Assembly: GCF_040545925.1 (NCBI RefSeq)
Contig: NZ_JBEPMX010000007.1
Span: 62,001 to 126,000 of the forward strand
Source of the DNA: Alkalibacillus flavidus
GTDB taxonomy: Bacteria > Bacillota > Bacilli > Bacillales > Alkalibacillaceae
Length of the DNA stretch: 64,000 bases
Reading direction: 5' to 3'
Shown: piece by piece, positions 16,658-25,793 of the stretch
Numbering within the stretch: position 1 is the first letter of the stretch
Layout: each line of letters begins with the position of its first letter
Made by a program: the position numbers and the translations under genes
Notes under the pieces: generated by a model
What the model was told of the DNA's origin: nothing
Seen by the model: the letters and a program-made list of their open reading frames with translations, nothing else
Database searches by the model: none

Positions 16658-17200
16658 TTACGACTTCGAATGTGACGACATCAGTTTCTCTTTTAAATCG
16701 TCAATATTCGACCAGCCATAAGCCGTTTCTTCATACGTTCCTTTTCCGATTGTGACATTTTCTGCTTCAATCGGGCGAGCACCTAATTTAACGTAAAATT
16801 CGCCATTCGGGTTATCCGTTAATATCCAGACGAGAAGTGATTCGAAACCTAACTGTTCACATTCTTCGACAAACGCCTGGAGTAAGCGCCTACCGTGACC
16901 ACCTGATTGGTAATGCGGGGAGACATAAATATTATAAATCTCACCATCAACATCTAAATAATCCGCACGTGCCTGACCACCAGCTATGAACCCGACAATT
17001 TTCCCTTCTGATGTTTCTAACACAAAAACATGGTGGTTCGTCTGAAGCGTCGTTTCCCACATAATTTGTCGATGCTCAAACGACGTAATTTGTTGCAAAT
17101 CATCATGCTCGATAATCGGTTGATATGTATCAACCCACGTTTGTTCGTGGATTTGTGCAATTTGCGCTGCATCCTCCACCGTCGCTCGTCTTATATTCAT
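16658..17200 (-). CDS. GNAT family N-acetyltransferase
   Basis: 180 residues with the GNAT fold: RRATVEDAAQIAQIHEQTW at the start, the acetyl-CoA loop SPHYQSGGHGRRLLQAFVEE (Q/R-x-x-G-x-G/A variant) and the late strand FYVKLGARPIE. Substrate unknown. ATG at 17200 is preceded by TAGGTGATAGTG; a GTG nine bases earlier overlaps the ribosome site. Last gene of an operon with azlD and azlC. Confidence 0.85.
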   Translation of the reverse strand: MNIRRATVEDAAQIAQIHEQTWVDTYQPIIEHDDLQQITSFEHRQIMWETTLQTNHHVFVLETSEGKIVGFIAGGQARADYLDVDGEIYNIYVSPHYQSGGHGRRLLQAFVEECEQLGFESLLVWILTDNPNGEFYVKLGARPIEAENVTIGKGTYEETAYGWSNIDDLKEKLMSSHSKS

Positions 17201-17216
17201 CACTATCACCTACTCA

Positions 17217-17510
17217 TTAAAAGGTTAATAAAAACACTGTTGCAATAGCACCAATCACTGCAAAAATGACGTTCACGTTAAATAACGCAATGATCACAGC
17301 GACGACACCGCCAAGCAACCCGATCCAAGGCTCATCAGGTATGACTGTTAATATACTTGGGAAAATCAAGCCCCCCAATGCTGCAAATGGAATTGCATTA
17401 AGCCACCTATTCAACCATGGTCTTAGCTGCACTTTTTCCATGATAAAAGCCGGGATAAAACGAGGCACCATTGTCACAATCGCCATTCCAATAATCGTTG
17501 CTAAAATCAT
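17217..17510 (-). CDS. azlD: AzlD-type branched-chain amino acid exporter subunit
   Basis: 97 residues with three or four hydrophobic helices and the AzlD pattern MVPRFIPAFI, then LRPWLNRWLNAIPFAALGGL. Works with AzlC to export branched-chain amino acids or their analogues. Overlaps the end of azlC by four bases, so the two are translationally coupled. Confidence 0.88.
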   Translation of the reverse strand: MILATIIGMAIVTMVPRFIPAFIMEKVQLRPWLNRWLNAIPFAALGGLIFPSILTVIPDEPWIGLLGGVVAVIIALFNVNVIFAVIGAIATVFLLTF

Positions 17511-18247
17511 GCCTCATCCTCCTTCATGATAACAATTCCAAGCAAACTTGCTAAAATCGTTGATACAACAATAGCCCAGCCGACTTCCATTTGCATCACA
17601 TTCATCAACACATAGTTCACAGCCATCGCTGAGATCGCAATCACACCGACACGCCATTCTTTTTTCACTGATGGCACGAGTAATCCGATGAACATTGCAT
17701 ATAACGCAATGCCCATACTATCGCTTAACGTCTGAGGTAACGCGTCCCCTAATATTGCACCCAAGAAACTACCAAACACCCAAGACACATAAGCGACTAA
17801 GATTAATGCTAAAAAGTAAAACTTACTGTGTTGATTTTTAGCTTCATCACCATTAAGCGATGATACAGCAAATGTTTCATCTGTTAAACCGAGCGTCAAA
17901 CCAAACTTCCAACGCATTGGAAATTCTCGAATTTTATTCACAAATGACATACTCATAATAAAATGGCGGAAGTTTAAGACAAATGTCGCCACAATAATTT
18001 GTATGGCAATCGCACCTTGTGCAAACATATTCGCTGCCATAAACTGGGCAGCCCCCGCAAAAACTAATACACTCATCATCGTCGTTTCAAATGTCGACAG
18101 ACCCGATTGTTGCGCTAAAACACCATAAGCAATCGCAATAGGTAAATATCCGAGAAAAATCGGAAAGCCAGCCATCGCTCCTCTCTTCACTGCTAATAAC
18201 CGTGTCTGGCCCTGACTTTGTTCATTTGCTACTGATGTTCCCCCCAT
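17507..18247 (-). CDS. azlC: AzlC-type branched-chain amino acid exporter subunit
   Basis: 246 residues, multi-pass membrane protein of the AzlC family (GAMAGFPIFLGYLPIAIAYG, then FAGAAQFMAANMF, then NFRHFIMSMSF). Forms the exporter with AzlD. Starts 22 bp after the cobalamin-binding-type gene and overlaps azlD. The N-terminal 18 residues before the first helix are polar; the start (ATG, after AAAGAAGGGAC) is acceptable. Confidence 0.9.
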   Translation of the reverse strand: MGGTSVANEQSQGQTRLLAVKRGAMAGFPIFLGYLPIAIAYGVLAQQSGLSTFETTMMSVLVFAGAAQFMAANMFAQGAIAIQIIVATFVLNFRHFIMSMSFVNKIREFPMRWKFGLTLGLTDETFAVSSLNGDEAKNQHSKFYFLALILVAYVSWVFGSFLGAILGDALPQTLSDSMGIALYAMFIGLLVPSVKKEWRVGVIAISAMAVNYVLMNVMQMEVGWAIVVSTILASLLGIVIMKEDEA

Positions 18248-18269
18248 ATTAGTCCCTTCTTTCTCTATC

Positions 18270-19067
18270 TTAACGCCATGATTTTGGCTCTGGATAATAA
18301 TCAGGATGAAGTAAATAAGCTATTTTTTGCAACCCTTCGATCAATCTAGGCGAAGGTCTACAATATAAATACTCTTCCAAAACAAAAATTAAATCTTGTT
18401 CAATAGCTGTTATTGATTCGCTCCGTTCGCGTTTTTTAATAATCTCAGGATTCATCTTTTTCTCTTGAACCCCTACCCACACCATACAAATAATATCAGG
18501 ATTTTTAGCTAAAACATCTTCCCATTCGACTTGCACACTAGCTTGGTCATAGTCAGCAAATACGTTACGACCACCCGCAAGCTCACTTATGTAAGATAGC
18601 CAATTCCAGCCACCAGGCGTGAATAAGGGCTTAGGCCACCATTCCCAATATAAGGTTTTCGGTTGTGGTATTTCCCGGGAAATGTTCCGATATTCCTCTA
18701 ATGTCGCATGAAATTGTCGGTAAACGTCGTCTGCTTTCGTCTCTTTTCCGATATGCTCACCGACTGTGAGGATATCTTGCGCAATTTCATCGAGTGAATT
18801 AGGATCCAAAATAATATACGGAATGTTTGCCTGATTTAACGCGTCAATATTACGTTCCATTCCCGGAACACTTAATGACGCTAAAACGAGATCAGGTTGT
18901 AATGCTTCTACGGCTTCAATGTCAATATTCAAATCACGACCGACTCGTGGCAAATCATTAACCTCTTTCGGCCAATCGCTATCATCATCGACGCCTACTA
19001 ATAAATCTACAGCGTCTAAATAAGCTAGAATCTCTGTATTGCTAGGACAAATCGAGACAACACGCAT
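18270..19067 (-). CDS. Cobalamin-binding (BtuF-type) fold protein without signal peptide
   Basis: 265 residues of the helical-backbone metal/cobalamin receptor fold: MRVVSICPSNTEILAYL, DLPRVGRDLNIDIEAVEALQ, then PDLVLAS, and a second lobe with TPGGWNWLSYISELAGGRNVF. It lacks a signal peptide and lipobox, so as annotated it is cytoplasmic, unlike import receptors. Such leaderless BtuF-like proteins are known in bacilli, with unclear roles. It heads an operon with azlC, azlD and a GNAT gene; no cobalamin permease or ATPase is nearby. ATG after GAGGTGCTAAC. Confidence 0.8.
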   Translation of the reverse strand: MRVVSICPSNTEILAYLDAVDLLVGVDDDSDWPKEVNDLPRVGRDLNIDIEAVEALQPDLVLASLSVPGMERNIDALNQANIPYIILDPNSLDEIAQDILTVGEHIGKETKADDVYRQFHATLEEYRNISREIPQPKTLYWEWWPKPLFTPGGWNWLSYISELAGGRNVFADYDQASVQVEWEDVLAKNPDIICMVWVGVQEKKMNPEIIKKRERSESITAIEQDLIFVLEEYLYCRPSPRLIEGLQKIAYLLHPDYYPEPKSWR

Positions 19068-19106
19068 GTTAGCACCTCGCCAATCTATCGTTCTTTTGAT
19101 AGTGAT

Positions 19107-19142
19107 AAAGGAGAGGCTGCTTGTTAACAGCCCCTCCTTTTA
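19107..19142 (-). terminator. Terminator after the chemoreceptor gene
   Basis: AAAGGAGAGGCTG / CAGCCCCTCCTTT with one mismatch, directly after the stop at 19143. The T-run is better on the plus strand. Confidence 0.6.
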
Positions 19143-20930
19143 TTATAGCTTGAATTGTTGTACTTGACTATTTAAGTCTTCTGCTAGTTTCGTTAAATCC
19201 TCGGCCGCACGTGAGATTTCTTCCATTGATGCGTTCGTTTCTTCAACAGACGACGCTGCTTCTTCAACACCAGCTGCCGACTCTTCAGAAATCGACGCAA
19301 TTTCTTCTACCGATTTATTCATGTCTTGACTATCATTTAATACATCTTTTAAGTTTGATGTTATTTCTTGAATTTTACCAACGACGTCGTTAATCGCGTC
19401 ATTAATTTGAATAAACGTTTGTTCCGTATGCTTAATTTGCTCTGACCCTTGTTCAACTTCATGGTATCCATTTTCAAGCGATTGTGTTACTTGTTTCGAT
19501 TCGGTTTGAATGGAACCGACAATCCCTGTAATATCGCCGACGGAATTGCTAACTTGTTCAGCTAGTTTCCGTACTTCATCTGCGACGACCGCGAAACCTT
19601 TACCGTGCTCACCCGCCCGAGCCGCTTCAATAGCTGCGTTTAAAGCGAGTAAGTTCGTTTGATCGGCAATATCTCGAATCACTTGGACAAGTTTCGAAAT
19701 TTCGTTCGATTGACGATCCAACCCTTTTACTTTTTCTACCGCATCTTCGACAATTGCATGAATTTGATTCATTTGCGTTACTGAATCATTCATTAAGCTG
19801 CGACCTTCTTGCGTCATTTCTAATACTTCTACAGATGATTGTGCTGCATTTTGACTGCCATCATATGATGTTTGCACTTTATTGACAAGTTGCTCCATCG
19901 TTTCAGATAAAGACGAGGCACTTTGCGCTTGTGTTTCTGTGCCTGATGATAGCTCCTGCATCGTAGAGGCGATTTGTTGACTGCCATCATTCACTTCACG
20001 CGCTGATTCACTCATTAACTCACCTTGACTCGTGACAGAATCTGAAGCAGACGACACGCTCGATATAATGCGACGCAAATTCGCTTTCATCGTGTTAATA
20101 GAGGTTGCTAATCGGCCTAACTCATCTTTCCCTTGGTACTGAACGTCGTCAACGGATAAATCTCCTTCAGATATTTGATCTGCCACTTCGACAACAGAAT
20201 GAATACTCTTATTAACATTCCGACTAATAAACCATAACATCGCGGATGCTAGCACAATCGCAATAATGATACTGACGACTAAATATGTTTGGATCTCTAA
20301 CATAGCTGATCGCGTATCCACTGCTGATTCATTAAAATCTTCTACAACCATACTGCGCAATTGTTCCATCATTTCCGTCGTCTCACCGCGAATGGATGCA
20401 ACTTTTGAACGACCTGAAATCGCGTCTTGTTCGTCACGCTCGCCGATCGCATAAACAATTTCTTCTTCCACAATCGTCGTAATCTCTTCATTATTCGCTA
20501 AGATATTATCTAACAAGCTTGTTTGCTCACTCGTTAAATTCCCTCTTATATCATTCGCGATACTGACAAACTCTTCATTCATCGTTCGATATTCGTTCAG
20601 ATAACCATTCGTTTTAAGTAAAACATAATCCCCAATTCGAATGTCCTTACCACGTAATAACGAAGCCATTTCCCCTACCTCGATTGCTTCTTCACTCAAT
20701 TCAACTTGCTCGTTAATCGTTTGATCCGAAAAATACGCTTGCATAAACACTAATCCTGATGCAATGGTGAAAAGTAATAAGGTAATAAAAAAGACAATTC
20801 CGTATTTCTTACCAATCGATAGGTTTTTAAACCCTTTTGTGTTATGTACTGTTTCACGTTCATTAGACAACTTGCTACTATTACGTTTACGATTCGGTAT
20901 TTTTGAACGCCATAGTTGCCACTTTCCCAA
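19143..20930 (-). CDS. Methyl-accepting chemotaxis protein
   Basis: 595 residues. A basic cytoplasmic lead of about 40 residues, membrane helix 1 (about 44-65), an extracytoplasmic helical sensor (about 66-212), membrane helix 2 (about 215-235), HAMP (about 236-290) and the cytoplasmic signalling domain with the hairpin tip DQTNLLALNAAIEAARAGEH. The receptor reports ligand binding to CheA/CheW. Its ligand cannot be told from the sequence. TTG start at 20930 with AAGGGGG eight bases upstream. It stands alone, with 184 bp upstream before the next gene. Confidence 0.92.
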   Translation of the reverse strand: MGKWQLWRSKIPNRKRNSSKLSNERETVHNTKGFKNLSIGKKYGIVFFITLLLFTIASGLVFMQAYFSDQTINEQVELSEEAIEVGEMASLLRGKDIRIGDYVLLKTNGYLNEYRTMNEEFVSIANDIRGNLTSEQTSLLDNILANNEEITTIVEEEIVYAIGERDEQDAISGRSKVASIRGETTEMMEQLRSMVVEDFNESAVDTRSAMLEIQTYLVVSIIIAIVLASAMLWFISRNVNKSIHSVVEVADQISEGDLSVDDVQYQGKDELGRLATSINTMKANLRRIISSVSSASDSVTSQGELMSESAREVNDGSQQIASTMQELSSGTETQAQSASSLSETMEQLVNKVQTSYDGSQNAAQSSVEVLEMTQEGRSLMNDSVTQMNQIHAIVEDAVEKVKGLDRQSNEISKLVQVIRDIADQTNLLALNAAIEAARAGEHGKGFAVVADEVRKLAEQVSNSVGDITGIVGSIQTESKQVTQSLENGYHEVEQGSEQIKHTEQTFIQINDAINDVVGKIQEITSNLKDVLNDSQDMNKSVEEIASISEESAAGVEEAASSVEETNASMEEISRAAEDLTKLAEDLNSQVQQFKL

Positions 20931-21114
20931 AGCCTAATCCCCCTTATGTGTGTCTATGTCGATTTTCTAATATGATAAGTCCTAAAGTTCAATGTTTGAT
21001 GAATTTTCAAACATCTTGACACTTATTTTAGATTAGCATAGGCAAAAGGACTTGGCAACGTATCATCAACATAAATTTCATTAAAAATGTGACCTTTTAT
21101 ACGTGTTTTTAGTC

Positions 21115-22164
21115 TCATAATCGCGAATGACTCGGCTTGATCATCACTCGTTGACCTAAACACGATTCCAATAATGACCGTACGTTCTTAACTCTGTTTT
21201 GTTCGTAACGATTAAATGGATAGCGAAAGGTCACGTCTCCTGTCTGTTTCGTTAAAGAAGTATCTAGATAAATCGGTAATTTCCCGGAATACACCGCGGT
21301 GTATTGTAGCTGCTGTTTAACCGTTTCAAAATCACGAGTCACTTGACTTGATTGATGATGCACTAAACTAATGACTTCTTCATCATGTATCTCCTTCGAA
21401 AATAGTTTACCGATAAATGTTTGATCATCATACATTTGACAGATATAAAAAGGGTCTGTTGCTTCTGTCCACAAACGTAATCCTAAGCGATAAACATTAA
21501 TCCCTGCAGAGGTAGGCTCACATAACAATTCCGACCAGCGACCAAACGCCTGACTGATAAGCCCACTTTTGTTTAATATTTGATTTTGTTGCCACATGGC
21601 CCACCCTTCATTCATTAATGACGTCTTGCCTATCGCTTCAAAATATTGCGCCTCATTGTGCATGACTTGCCAAAGCAAAGTGTCTGTCCGTGACCGAATG
21701 ACATGATCCATGAGCCAATCCATGTCGCATCGTCGAAACAACACATTCGAAAATAATTCCTCTAACTTACTGACATATGTCTGAAAATGGTTAGTCGACT
21801 GTCTTTTAGCCCATTCGTACTGTGATCGTAGTGCTGTGAATTGTCGGCGGAATCGGTGAACGGCTCTCTTTAATTCATGATTTCTTACCAAAAAATCAGC
21901 ATGAGCAACACAGTGAGCCATCATAAACGTTTGTAATGATCGTGGCACATCGTTTCGAATATAGACGACTCGATCGAGCACATCAAATAGTTCTAGTACC
22001 GTACCATTTATGTCTCGAGGCTTAAATTCGACAAATCGCCTACGATATCCATGTTGTTGCAACTGCTTCAACACTTTTAATGATACTAATTCAACCCCGA
22101 ACGATTCTGGCTTTAACCCTATATTCCTCGCACCTTGCACCAACTCATGATAAATGGTTTTCAT
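21115..22164 (-). CDS. Divergent, shortened SpoVR-like protein
   Basis: 349 residues from ATG 22164 (AAAGGAGAGGTG upstream). Not an obvious family at first sight, but several SpoVR landmarks align in order: ARNIGLKPESFGVELV at the N-terminus; FMMAHCVAHADFLVRN (about 80-95; SpoVR has AHVLAHCDFFKNN); MNEGWAMWQQNQIL (184-197; SpoVR MNEGWASFWHQRIL); NVYRLGLRLW; and a C-terminal block ending GQRVMIKPSH. It is about 120 residues shorter than B. subtilis SpoVR, and the His after NEGW is Gln. SpoVR is needed for normal spore cortex; its chemistry is unknown. This may be a paralogue or a strongly diverged copy. It lies just downstream of the sporulation lipoprotein gene. Confidence 0.65.
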   Translation of the reverse strand: MKTIYHELVQGARNIGLKPESFGVELVSLKVLKQLQQHGYRRRFVEFKPRDINGTVLELFDVLDRVVYIRNDVPRSLQTFMMAHCVAHADFLVRNHELKRAVHRFRRQFTALRSQYEWAKRQSTNHFQTYVSKLEELFSNVLFRRCDMDWLMDHVIRSRTDTLLWQVMHNEAQYFEAIGKTSLMNEGWAMWQQNQILNKSGLISQAFGRWSELLCEPTSAGINVYRLGLRLWTEATDPFYICQMYDDQTFIGKLFSKEIHDEEVISLVHHQSSQVTRDFETVKQQLQYTAVYSGKLPIYLDTSLTKQTGDVTFRYPFNRYEQNRVKNVRSLLESCLGQRVMIKPSHSRL

Positions 22165-22185
22165 CACCTCTCCTTTTTTAGGCAC

Positions 22186-22217
22186 AAAAAAGATGGAGCA
22201 ATACATATCGCTCCATC
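22186..22217 (-). terminator. Terminator of the YhcN-like lipoprotein gene
   Basis: GATGGAGC / GCTCCATC stem, minus strand continues TTTTTT. Confidence 0.8.
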
Positions 22218-22228
22218 TCGTTGTCCTT

Positions 22229-22831
22229 TTAACGCTCTAAGTCAGGAAACACACGATCTAACATGCCATTAAATTCTTCGAAAAACCCATCAATTGGATC
22301 GCCTTCACTCGCTCGTTCAGTATAAGAATTTACCATATCAAAGAAATCAGGGTTCGCTGATACATACACATTATCTAAATCTGGCTTCGTCGATTGAACG
22401 ACACGTGATACTTCCTTTTTCACGTCATCACTTACGTTCGTATTACTATCATTATTCATGACAACCGCAACATATGCATTATTATCACCCGTCATGACAT
22501 ATGCCTCATCAATGTCATCCACTTGTCTCGCGACTTCATCCGCCGCTTCACCAGCGACATCATAACGGTTTTGCTCTTGATTTTGACGATTCATTTGATC
22601 CTGATTACGGTTGTTTTGGTTCAAATTTTCCGCCTGACGCGTCATGTTGTTATCACGGTCATTCACATTCATTGGATCATTACCTTGATTTCGATTCATG
22701 TTTTGATCCTGTCGCGTTTCTTGATAATCACCTTGTGGATTATCCCCCATCATACCGCTCTCATCATTCGGTTGGCAGGCTGCTAACACAAGCACAAGTA
22801 ACGCAAAACTTAATACTAATAATCGTTGCAT
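22229..22831 (-). CDS. YhcN/YlaJ-family sporulation lipoprotein
   Basis: 200 residues. Lipoprotein signal (MQRLLVLSFALLVLVLAAC, lipidated C19), then an Asn/Gln/Arg/Asp-rich tether (about 25-90), then the YhcN/YlaJ domain (AGEAADEVARQVDDIDEAYV, then NAYVAVVM, ending with the DNVYVSANPDFFDMVNSY block). Members are spore or forespore membrane lipoproteins. Start at ATG 22831 with AAAGGAGG eight bases upstream. A sigma-G-like promoter lies about 35 bp upstream (next entry), which supports forespore expression. Confidence 0.85.
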   Translation of the reverse strand: MQRLLVLSFALLVLVLAACQPNDESGMMGDNPQGDYQETRQDQNMNRNQGNDPMNVNDRDNNMTRQAENLNQNNRNQDQMNRQNQEQNRYDVAGEAADEVARQVDDIDEAYVMTGDNNAYVAVVMNNDSNTNVSDDVKKEVSRVVQSTKPDLDNVYVSANPDFFDMVNSYTERASEGDPIDGFFEEFNGMLDRVFPDLER

Positions 22832-22863
22832 AACATAAGCCTCCTTTCCATTTCGTTCAACCG

Positions 22864-22893
22864 TAGTATGGAAAAGACAGACCCATATTATGC
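22864..22893 (-). promoter_or_regulatory. Sigma-G/F-type promoter of the YhcN-like gene
   Basis: Minus strand GCATA (22893-22889), 18 bp, CATACTA (22870-22864). Both boxes match the forespore consensus GHATR-N17/18-CATHHTA. Confidence 0.65.
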
Positions 22894-22916
22894 CGACAGG
22901 ACATTGCCATTTGTTG

Positions 22917-23612
22917 TTAATGGCGCAATGCAAACATTTTCGTTAAAGCAGAATCAGACTGAGACGCCCATTCAGCTTCTTTTTGGTCAAGGTCACGTAA
23001 GGAAAACGTATCGATGAGCTGACCACGATCAAGCAACCACATTTGCGTCGCTAAGTGATAAATAACGTGCCAATCATGTGTAATAAACACGATCGTTGTC
23101 CCATTGTCATTCAGTCGTTTTAACCATTGCAACATATCATGCTTCGTTGCTAAATCGACCCCTACAAATGCTTCGTCTAACAAAACGACATGTGGTTCGT
23201 GAACCAGACCGATCGCTAAATTTAGTTTCCGCGCCATACCACCGCTTAACGCTTGTGATTTAACATGCCATTGGTCAGACAATGCTAAAACCTCTAACAT
23301 CTCGTTAATATAGGCATCGTCACGTTGTTTCGTCATCTTTTGATAAAACGTGATATGCTCACCAACAGTCATATTATCAAATAAGGCAAGCTGTTGCGGA
23401 ACGTAGCCAACTGCACGATCGGTTGCTTCATTTTGTTCGCACGTCCCCGATGTCGGTTGTTTAAGCCCTGCCATGATTTGCATGAGCGTTGATTTACCGG
23501 CTCCATTCGGTCCAAACAAGCTAATACTGTCACCGCGCCTCACGTGAGCAGATACGTTTTGGATAACCACCTTGCGCTTCTGTTTATAGTGTACATTGTT
23601 TAAATCAAACAT
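22917..23612 (-). CDS. ABC-2 exporter ATP-binding protein
   Basis: 231 residues. Walker A GPNGAGKST (about 34-42), Q-loop YVPQQLALFDN, signature LSGGMARKLNLA, Walker B VVLLDEAFVGVD and the switch histidine in FITHDWH. Final gene of a four-gene minus-strand operon with two ABC-2 permeases and an anchored protein. Substrate unknown; ABC-2 systems export drugs, lipids or polymers, or act in signalling. Confidence 0.9.
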   Translation of the reverse strand: MFDLNNVHYKQKRKVVIQNVSAHVRRGDSISLFGPNGAGKSTLMQIMAGLKQPTSGTCEQNEATDRAVGYVPQQLALFDNMTVGEHITFYQKMTKQRDDAYINEMLEVLALSDQWHVKSQALSGGMARKLNLAIGLVHEPHVVLLDEAFVGVDLATKHDMLQWLKRLNDNGTTIVFITHDWHVIYHLATQMWLLDRGQLIDTFSLRDLDQKEAEWASQSDSALTKMFALRH

Positions 23613-23621
23613 CGTTTCACC

Positions 23622-24608
23622 TCAATTGATTAACCAGTATGGGAGCCAAATATAATGCCATACTGTATCACTTAACCATTGCCATTCAACCAGCAAGACC
23701 ACCATAACCGCCGTTAAGCCATACAACGTCGTAACAGCGACATACGACATACGCGATCGAATGACAAATGATAAGAGCCATAAAATCATGATAGACACTA
23801 ACGATATGAAGCTTATACCTTGCCATTCGAACGATTCACCAATCGCTATTTGCATCGTCAAAAATCCCATTAAATATACCGTTACTAATGCGACAACTAA
23901 TGATAACCAAGCTGAATGCAACCGCCATAGTCCAAACTGGTAAAGTGATAAACGTTTAGTCACGTCATTGTCGCGCCATTCATATAACCATGTCGCCATA
24001 AATATAATGACAAACCAACTATATCCCCACATCAGCACAACTGGCCACTGACTAGCAGATTCGCGCTTCATCATCCCCGACGTATATTGTGCGAAATCCA
24101 TTTGAAACAATGGTGTTGGTTCGAAAAATTGTTCCCCGTAATCGTAAACATCGTCCCAATTCGTATCATTCGTGTCACGTGTTACGATATTTGCCGCTTC
24201 AGCACGCGTGATCCTTTCCATCATGTCTGATGCCATATATTCTTTAAATAAACCATCCACGACACTGTTGTCATGTTGATACCACGTCCAAATGTTATTT
24301 ATGTCTCCTTGCTCTATCCGTTCGTTTACATTATCAGCTGCGACAAAGACCGCTTCGACTTCACCGCGTTCTAATCGTTCTAAGTCGCGTTCATCGCGCA
24401 ATTCTATAGCGAAAATAGCTCGTTCGTTTAATCGTTCTACTAAATCCGCTATGACAGGCTGATCATACGGGTCGACGATATCAATTGCAACATCGATATC
24501 GTCCGTCGTTTGCTTAGCTAACAAAACGATAATAGCTAATAAAAGCGGAAGGATGAGGATTGTTATAACCGTCGACCGCCGCGTCAATATCGCCTTCCAC
24601 ACGCTCAT
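23622..24608 (-). CDS. ABC-2 type permease (subunit 1)
   Basis: 328 residues. First membrane helix (about 13-30), a large extracytoplasmic loop (about 32-195, DIDVAIDIVDPYDQPVIADL and following), then five helices in the C-terminal half. This is the ABC-2 / YhgE-NatB layout. Overlaps the next upstream permease gene by four bases and precedes the ATPase gene by nine, so the three are co-translated. Confidence 0.85.
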   Translation of the reverse strand: MSVWKAILTRRSTVITILILPLLLAIIVLLAKQTTDDIDVAIDIVDPYDQPVIADLVERLNERAIFAIELRDERDLERLERGEVEAVFVAADNVNERIEQGDINNIWTWYQHDNSVVDGLFKEYMASDMMERITRAEAANIVTRDTNDTNWDDVYDYGEQFFEPTPLFQMDFAQYTSGMMKRESASQWPVVLMWGYSWFVIIFMATWLYEWRDNDVTKRLSLYQFGLWRLHSAWLSLVVALVTVYLMGFLTMQIAIGESFEWQGISFISLVSIMILWLLSFVIRSRMSYVAVTTLYGLTAVMVVLLVEWQWLSDTVWHYIWLPYWLIN

Positions 24609-25777
24609 GACGATTCACTCCTTTGCCGAATGATAAGTGAAAGCAGGCCGACTAATAACATGATGGCAACGACCACTTGCAACCACGAAACAAGCGGTAC
24701 AGATTTTGCTTGGATTATATCGTAGAATCCGCTTTGCACAGCTTGAAGCCAAGACACCGACAGATAATCTGGAATAAACGCAACCGGGAGTAGAGCACCG
24801 CTTACGAACAGCCAATTAAGCGTCACGACAGCTGTAAACATAAGTTTAAGGCTGAATGTCCTAAATAGATTGTTCATCAGCAAGTTAATCACGATGAACA
24901 TGACAGCGACTAACATCCACTGAATGAAAAGCGAAACAACGTGAACGTCTAACCAAATGATCGATAAAATGGCTATCATGAAGACGTAGCTCAACAAAAA
25001 TGTACTATGTAATAAACCTTCTCCGACAATTTGTTTGAAGCGAGTAAATTTTAATGTCCGTAATCGTTCCTCTATCCCATGAGGCGTAACAGGTTTAAAT
25101 AATAGTATAAACAAAAAATAAGTACTCACTAATAACAAGGACACACCTGCGACATAACCTTGTTCAAACCATGATAACGACTTGACATCTGTCAAAGATT
25201 GTTGGTCAAACAACTGGTTACGCCCTAATGCTAACCACGTAAAGTGAAGCGTCATATCTTGTACTAATTGAGATCGTTCGTCATTTGTTAGCTGGTCCTC
25301 CTGAAAATGAACGACTGTGTTAACACCACTTTGGGCTGCTGTAATATACCCTTGTCCACTTTGTAGCAAAAGCCTCGCTAATTGAGAGGCAAATGGTTGT
25401 GATTCGTTTAAGTACACACCAATGGGTTCATTATGACCTTGCCGCAATTGTGCGGTAAAACCGTCTGGTATATGAATAATACCTGCAATCTGTTCTTGTT
25501 CTCGATAATCATTGACTGACCCTTGTTTCTTTTGGAATGTGATCACGTCGTTCAATGTCTCATCGCCTGCTAATTGTTCGATCAATGCATTCGTTTCAAA
25601 CGTTTGATCATCATCAATGACGACAAGTTCCACATGTTCGAGTTCAGACTGCATCGATTGAAAGATGACTAATCCAACAATTGATAGTAAAAGAACGGGG
25701 AATAATACAACCGCAAGCAATAAAAAAGGCGCTCTTAGCAAACGTTTCAACTCTAACGTATAGTACGGTCCGATCAT
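24605..25777 (-). CDS. ABC-2 type permease (subunit 2)
   Basis: 390 residues with the same layout as its partner: helix near 20-38, extracytoplasmic loop about 40-205 (VELVVIDDDQTFETNALIEQ), then five C-terminal helices ending about 383. The two permeases probably form a heterodimeric channel with the ATPase at 22917. Starts 16 bp after the anchored-protein gene. Confidence 0.85.
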   Translation of the reverse strand: MIGPYYTLELKRLLRAPFLLLAVVLFPVLLLSIVGLVIFQSMQSELEHVELVVIDDDQTFETNALIEQLAGDETLNDVITFQKKQGSVNDYREQEQIAGIIHIPDGFTAQLRQGHNEPIGVYLNESQPFASQLARLLLQSGQGYITAAQSGVNTVVHFQEDQLTNDERSQLVQDMTLHFTWLALGRNQLFDQQSLTDVKSLSWFEQGYVAGVSLLLVSTYFLFILLFKPVTPHGIEERLRTLKFTRFKQIVGEGLLHSTFLLSYVFMIAILSIIWLDVHVVSLFIQWMLVAVMFIVINLLMNNLFRTFSLKLMFTAVVTLNWLFVSGALLPVAFIPDYLSVSWLQAVQSGFYDIIQAKSVPLVSWLQVVVAIMLLVGLLSLIIRQRSESS

Positions 25778-25793
25778 TCACGCCTCCTCCTTT

